A stretch of 54,008 nt of DNA from an uncultured Clostridia bacterium (GTDB taxonomy: Bacteria; Bacillota; Clostridia; Lachnospirales; Cellulosilyticaceae). Positions 51,860-54,008 of the stretch are shown here, in pieces; position 1 is the first letter of the stretch; each line of letters begins with the position of its first letter. The stretch spans positions 1 to 54,008 of the forward strand of contig CAKZUB010000085.1 in NCBI GenBank assembly GCA_937921505.1. The letters run 5' to 3'. The notes under the pieces are model-generated. The model was not told the origin of the DNA. It worked only from the letters and a program-made list of their open reading frames with translations, and searched no databases. A program made the position numbers and the translations under genes.

Positions 51860-52895
51860 GGTTAATTTTTTGAGTGGGGTGCTTAGCAAGCTTTTGGGCA
51901 ATTTTTTCACTGTCAGGGTTATAGATAAGAGGCTGAGTATCATTAATGTAACCACTATTTCCATACAGGTAAAAAGAAGCTAGATTATAAGCTTGAGCGG
52001 CTCTTTTTTCTGTAGGGTAAATGCCCAAATAAATTTGTTTTCCGTTATAACCAATCATAGCTCTAAAACCACTTTTATCTTTACAGATACCACGATATTG
52101 TTTTGTAGAGACAACTCTTTTTTGTTTTGAGGGTGTTTTGATACAAGGGGATATAGCTAGTTTATTGTAGATTTCATTATACTCACTGAGTGTAAGATAA
52201 GGTATACTATTTTTTATATAATCACGTTGTATCCCTTTTTCTAAAAGGATATCAATGGCTTTGTTATAAGCTATTGCAGCTTCAAGCTCTGAGGTATAAT
52301 GTCCGATAATAATGTTTTGATGCACAAATATTTTAGCTACATAGATTAATTTATCTTTTATTTGTCTTCTTGTAACACCTTTATAACTATTAATGATCTC
52401 TAGGTTGTCTCTTCTAAAATCATACATACAGCCATTTTTAAATTGATAATCAACCCCATAAACACTATGAGGAGGAATGCCAAATCTTGTTAAAATACTT
52501 TGTTGTGTAATACTATCTTGCATATAAAGATAGTTACCTCGTTTGCAAACTTTGTAGGTAGAAAAAAAGAATAGATCTTTCATATCGAAGGTCAATACAA
52601 CATCTTGTGATAAATAATAACAAAAATAATTATCATAAATATAAATTGGATTTTTAATATAAACATGACGATCTCTGAAATTACATAAAGAGATAAATTT
52701 TTTATAACTAATAAAAGAGCATGTATAGTGTGTGACGTCTATAGGATTTTCCATGACGCACGTAGCTTCGTGCAAAGCATTTTCAGCCAGCTCTTTTGTG
52801 CTATAAAGACCTAAGTAAATTTTCTTCGATTGATGTAAAAGGTATACTTTGTAACGCATTATAGCATTTTTTTGTGAAGGGTATATATATGACAT
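51837..52895 (-). CDS. Protein with three AP2-like modules and a degenerate HNH core
   Basis: This 352-residue basic protein contains three AP2/integrase-type DNA-binding modules: about 12-48 (KIYLGLYSTKELAENAL), 171-215 (YKGVTRRQ, then GHYTSELEAAIAYNKAI) and 267-310 (YRGICKDKSGFRAMIGYNG). Between the first two lies a segment (about 97-168) built like the HNH nucleases of AP2-type homing endonucleases, ending VDYQFKNGCMYDFRRDNLEI. The usual catalytic VDH is VDY and other His residues are missing. It was probably derived from a homing endonuclease and kept for DNA binding. GGATGGTGAT precedes the ATG. Confidence 0.75.
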   Translation of the reverse strand: MSYIYPSQKNAIMRYKVYLLHQSKKIYLGLYSTKELAENALHEATCVMENPIDVTHYTCSFISYKKFISLCNFRDRHVYIKNPIYIYDNYFCYYLSQDVVLTFDMKDLFFFSTYKVCKRGNYLYMQDSITQQSILTRFGIPPHSVYGVDYQFKNGCMYDFRRDNLEIINSYKGVTRRQIKDKLIYVAKIFVHQNIIIGHYTSELEAAIAYNKAIDILLEKGIQRDYIKNSIPYLTLSEYNEIYNKLAISPCIKTPSKQKRVVSTKQYRGICKDKSGFRAMIGYNGKQIYLGIYPTEKRAAQAYNLASFYLYGNSGYINDTQPLIYNPDSEKIAQKLAKHPTQKINQKALMSP

Positions 52896-52978
52896 AATAT
52901 CACCATCCTATTAGTAGCATACAACAAATGATGAAAAAAGTCATTAAACCTAGCATGATATTGTAATAAAATTTATAA

Positions 52979-53007
52979 TATACACATGGGAAGAAAAACA
53001 GTATAAT
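52979..53007 (+). promoter_or_regulatory. Promoter of the transketolase gene
   Basis: TATACA (52979-52984) and a perfect TATAAT (53002-53007) are 17 bp apart, about 55 nt before the GTG start. The -35 matches four of six positions. Confidence 0.6.
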
Positions 53008-53061
53008 AAAAAGGTATGATTAAATTGGAAGATAAAACCTAAATCTTAAGGAGGAAATAGA

Positions 53062-54008
53062 GTGAGTCAAATAGCACAAAAGACGATCAATACTATTCGC
53101 GTATTAGCAGCTGAGGCTGTACAAAAAGCTAATTCTGGACATCCAGGGTTACCACTAGGATCTGCGCCTATGGCCTATACATTATGGGCAGATCACATGA
53201 AGCATAATCCTAAAAATCCAGCATGGCAAAACAGAGACCGTTTTGTTTTATCAGCAGGTCACGGTTCTGCACTTATCTATTCACTGCTTCATGTTTTTGA
53301 CTATGGCTTAACAGCTACAGACCTTCAAAGTTTTAGACAAGAAGGAAGTCTAACACCTGGGCATCCTGAATACGGCCATACTATAGGCGTAGAAACAACA
53401 ACGGGACCTCTTGGACAAGGCATCGCATCAGCAGTCGGTATGGCAATGGCTGAGAGATACCTTGCAGAGCGCTTTAATAAGGAAAACTATGCTATTGTAG
53501 ATCATTATACGTATGCTTTAGTTGGTGATGGCTGCCTGATGGAAGGGATCTCTTATGAAGCCGCTGGGCTTGCGGGCACGCTTAAACTTGGTAAGCTTAT
53601 CGTTTTATATGATTCTAATAAGATTACAATAGAAGGCGCAACGGAGATTGCCTTTACAGAAAATGTAAGAGCAAGATTTGAAGCCCAAGGCTTTGAAACT
53701 TTTGTCGTTGAGGACGGAAATGATCTTGAAGCTATATCAGGGACTCTGGCTGCTGCTAAAGCAAACCTTGATAAGCCAAGCTTTATTGAAGTCAAAACCC
53801 AAATAGGCTATGGCTGTCCTAAAAAACAAGGTAAAGCCGCAGCACATGGTGAACCTTTGGGCCTAGGTAATATTTGTGAAATGCGAACATTCCTTGAGCA
53901 TCATGATCAAGAGTTCTTTGTAGAAGATGCTGTTAAAGCACATATGACAGATTTTAACAAAGAAGCTTCAGCACAGGAAAATGCATGGCATGAACTTTTC
54001 GCATCTTA
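53062..54008 (+). CDS. tkt: Transketolase, N-terminal part, cut by the window end
   Basis: Transketolase moves two-carbon units between sugar phosphates in the pentose phosphate pathway, using thiamine diphosphate. The first 315 codons are present, starting at GTG after AAGGAGGAA and reading MSQIAQKTINTIRVLAAEAV. Features include NSGHPGLPLGSAPMAYTLW (about 25-43), FVLSAGHGSALIYSLLH, TTTGPLGQGIASAVGMAMAE and the diphosphate/metal motif GDGCLMEGISYEAAGLAGTL with YDSNKITIEG. About half of a typical 660-residue enzyme lies beyond the window. No frameshift was seen. Confidence 0.96.
   Translation, partial: MSQIAQKTINTIRVLAAEAVQKANSGHPGLPLGSAPMAYTLWADHMKHNPKNPAWQNRDRFVLSAGHGSALIYSLLHVFDYGLTATDLQSFRQEGSLTPGHPEYGHTIGVETTTGPLGQGIASAVGMAMAERYLAERFNKENYAIVDHYTYALVGDGCLMEGISYEAAGLAGTLKLGKLIVLYDSNKITIEGATEIAFTENVRARFEAQGFETFVVEDGNDLEAISGTLAAAKANLDKPSFIEVKTQIGYGCPKKQGKAAAHGEPLGLGNICEMRTFLEHHDQEFFVEDAVKAHMTDFNKEASAQENAWHELFAS

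Noticed and set aside
52896..53061. Searched for a divergent promoter for the AP2 gene.
   Set aside because: Only weak TTGTTG-like and TATGCT-like matches with wrong spacing were seen on the minus strand.
1..54008. Scanned for tRNA, rRNA, CRISPR arrays, transposases, integrases and attachment sites.
   Set aside because: No regular spaced repeats, no tRNA-like cloverleaf and no mobile-element protein were recognised. The AP2 protein is the only gene with likely mobile ancestry.

Overview
The window is about 54 kb of AT-rich chromosome from a low-GC Gram-positive of the class Clostridia. It most resembles a Lachnospirales or Cellulosilyticum-like lineage. The reasons are the order of the ribosomal super-operon, the long L17 with an internal insertion, the Lys/Arg-rich N-terminal extension on L22, the zinc-type S14 and S4, strong AGGAGG ribosome-binding sites, and a CsaB/TagA cell-wall polymer cluster. 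The genus is an inference. No rRNA, tRNA, CRISPR array, transposase or prophage was found.

Region 1 (1-16290) is the S10-spc-alpha super-operon: a consensus promoter and a structured leader of about 220 nt, then rpsJ to rplO, secY, adk, map, a KOW-domain gene, infA (TTG start), rpmJ, a second internal promoter, and rpsM-rpsK-rpsD-rpoA-rplQ ending in a strong terminator. Region 2 (16352-20823) holds the ECF transporter core ecfA1-ecfA2-ecfT, truA, and rplM-rpsI behind a perfect consensus promoter and leader hairpin.

Region 3 (20871-33471) is mostly envelope biogenesis: two LytR-CpsA-Psr (LCP) ligases, a phosphodiester glycosidase-like secreted protein, an unknown small secreted protein, a DUF5693-like membrane protein, CsaB (pyruvylation of wall polymer) and a TagA-type glycosyltransferase. 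DedA is inserted here, with nfo and a short-chain dehydrogenase on the minus strand. Both LCP upstream regions carry TTACA-like repeats with roughly 11-bp phasing. A 27-bp perfect inverted repeat lies between two terminators after the first LCP gene.

Region 4 (33746-42031) has an orphan MsmX/UgpC-type sugar ABC ATPase, a CdaR/PucR-type regulator, ftsE-ftsX with an EnvC/PcsB-type LytM protein (the division hydrolase-activation module), and two S41 PDZ proteases. The first protease has lost the whole Ser/Lys/Gln catalytic set; the second keeps it.

Region 5 (42054-49164) is the functional highlight. It is a compact operon matching the flavin-based extracellular electron transfer (FLEET) locus described in Listeria: Ndh2-type NADH dehydrogenase with a membrane tail, polyprenyl diphosphate synthase, UbiA-family prenyltransferase, EetA-like (NusG domain II), EetB-like (Gx transporter family), a PplA-like two-domain lipoprotein, and an ApbE flavin transferase. 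Together they would move electrons from NADH through a dedicated quinone to covalently flavinylated surface lipoprotein. The organism therefore has the genetic potential to reduce extracellular acceptors.

Region 6 (49164-54008) has several divergent proteins built on known folds with missing active sites: a rhomboid-like protein with a zinc finger, a single-pass membrane protein of unknown role, a PurK-like ATP-grasp protein, and a protein with three AP2 modules and a degenerate HNH core. The window ends inside a transketolase gene.
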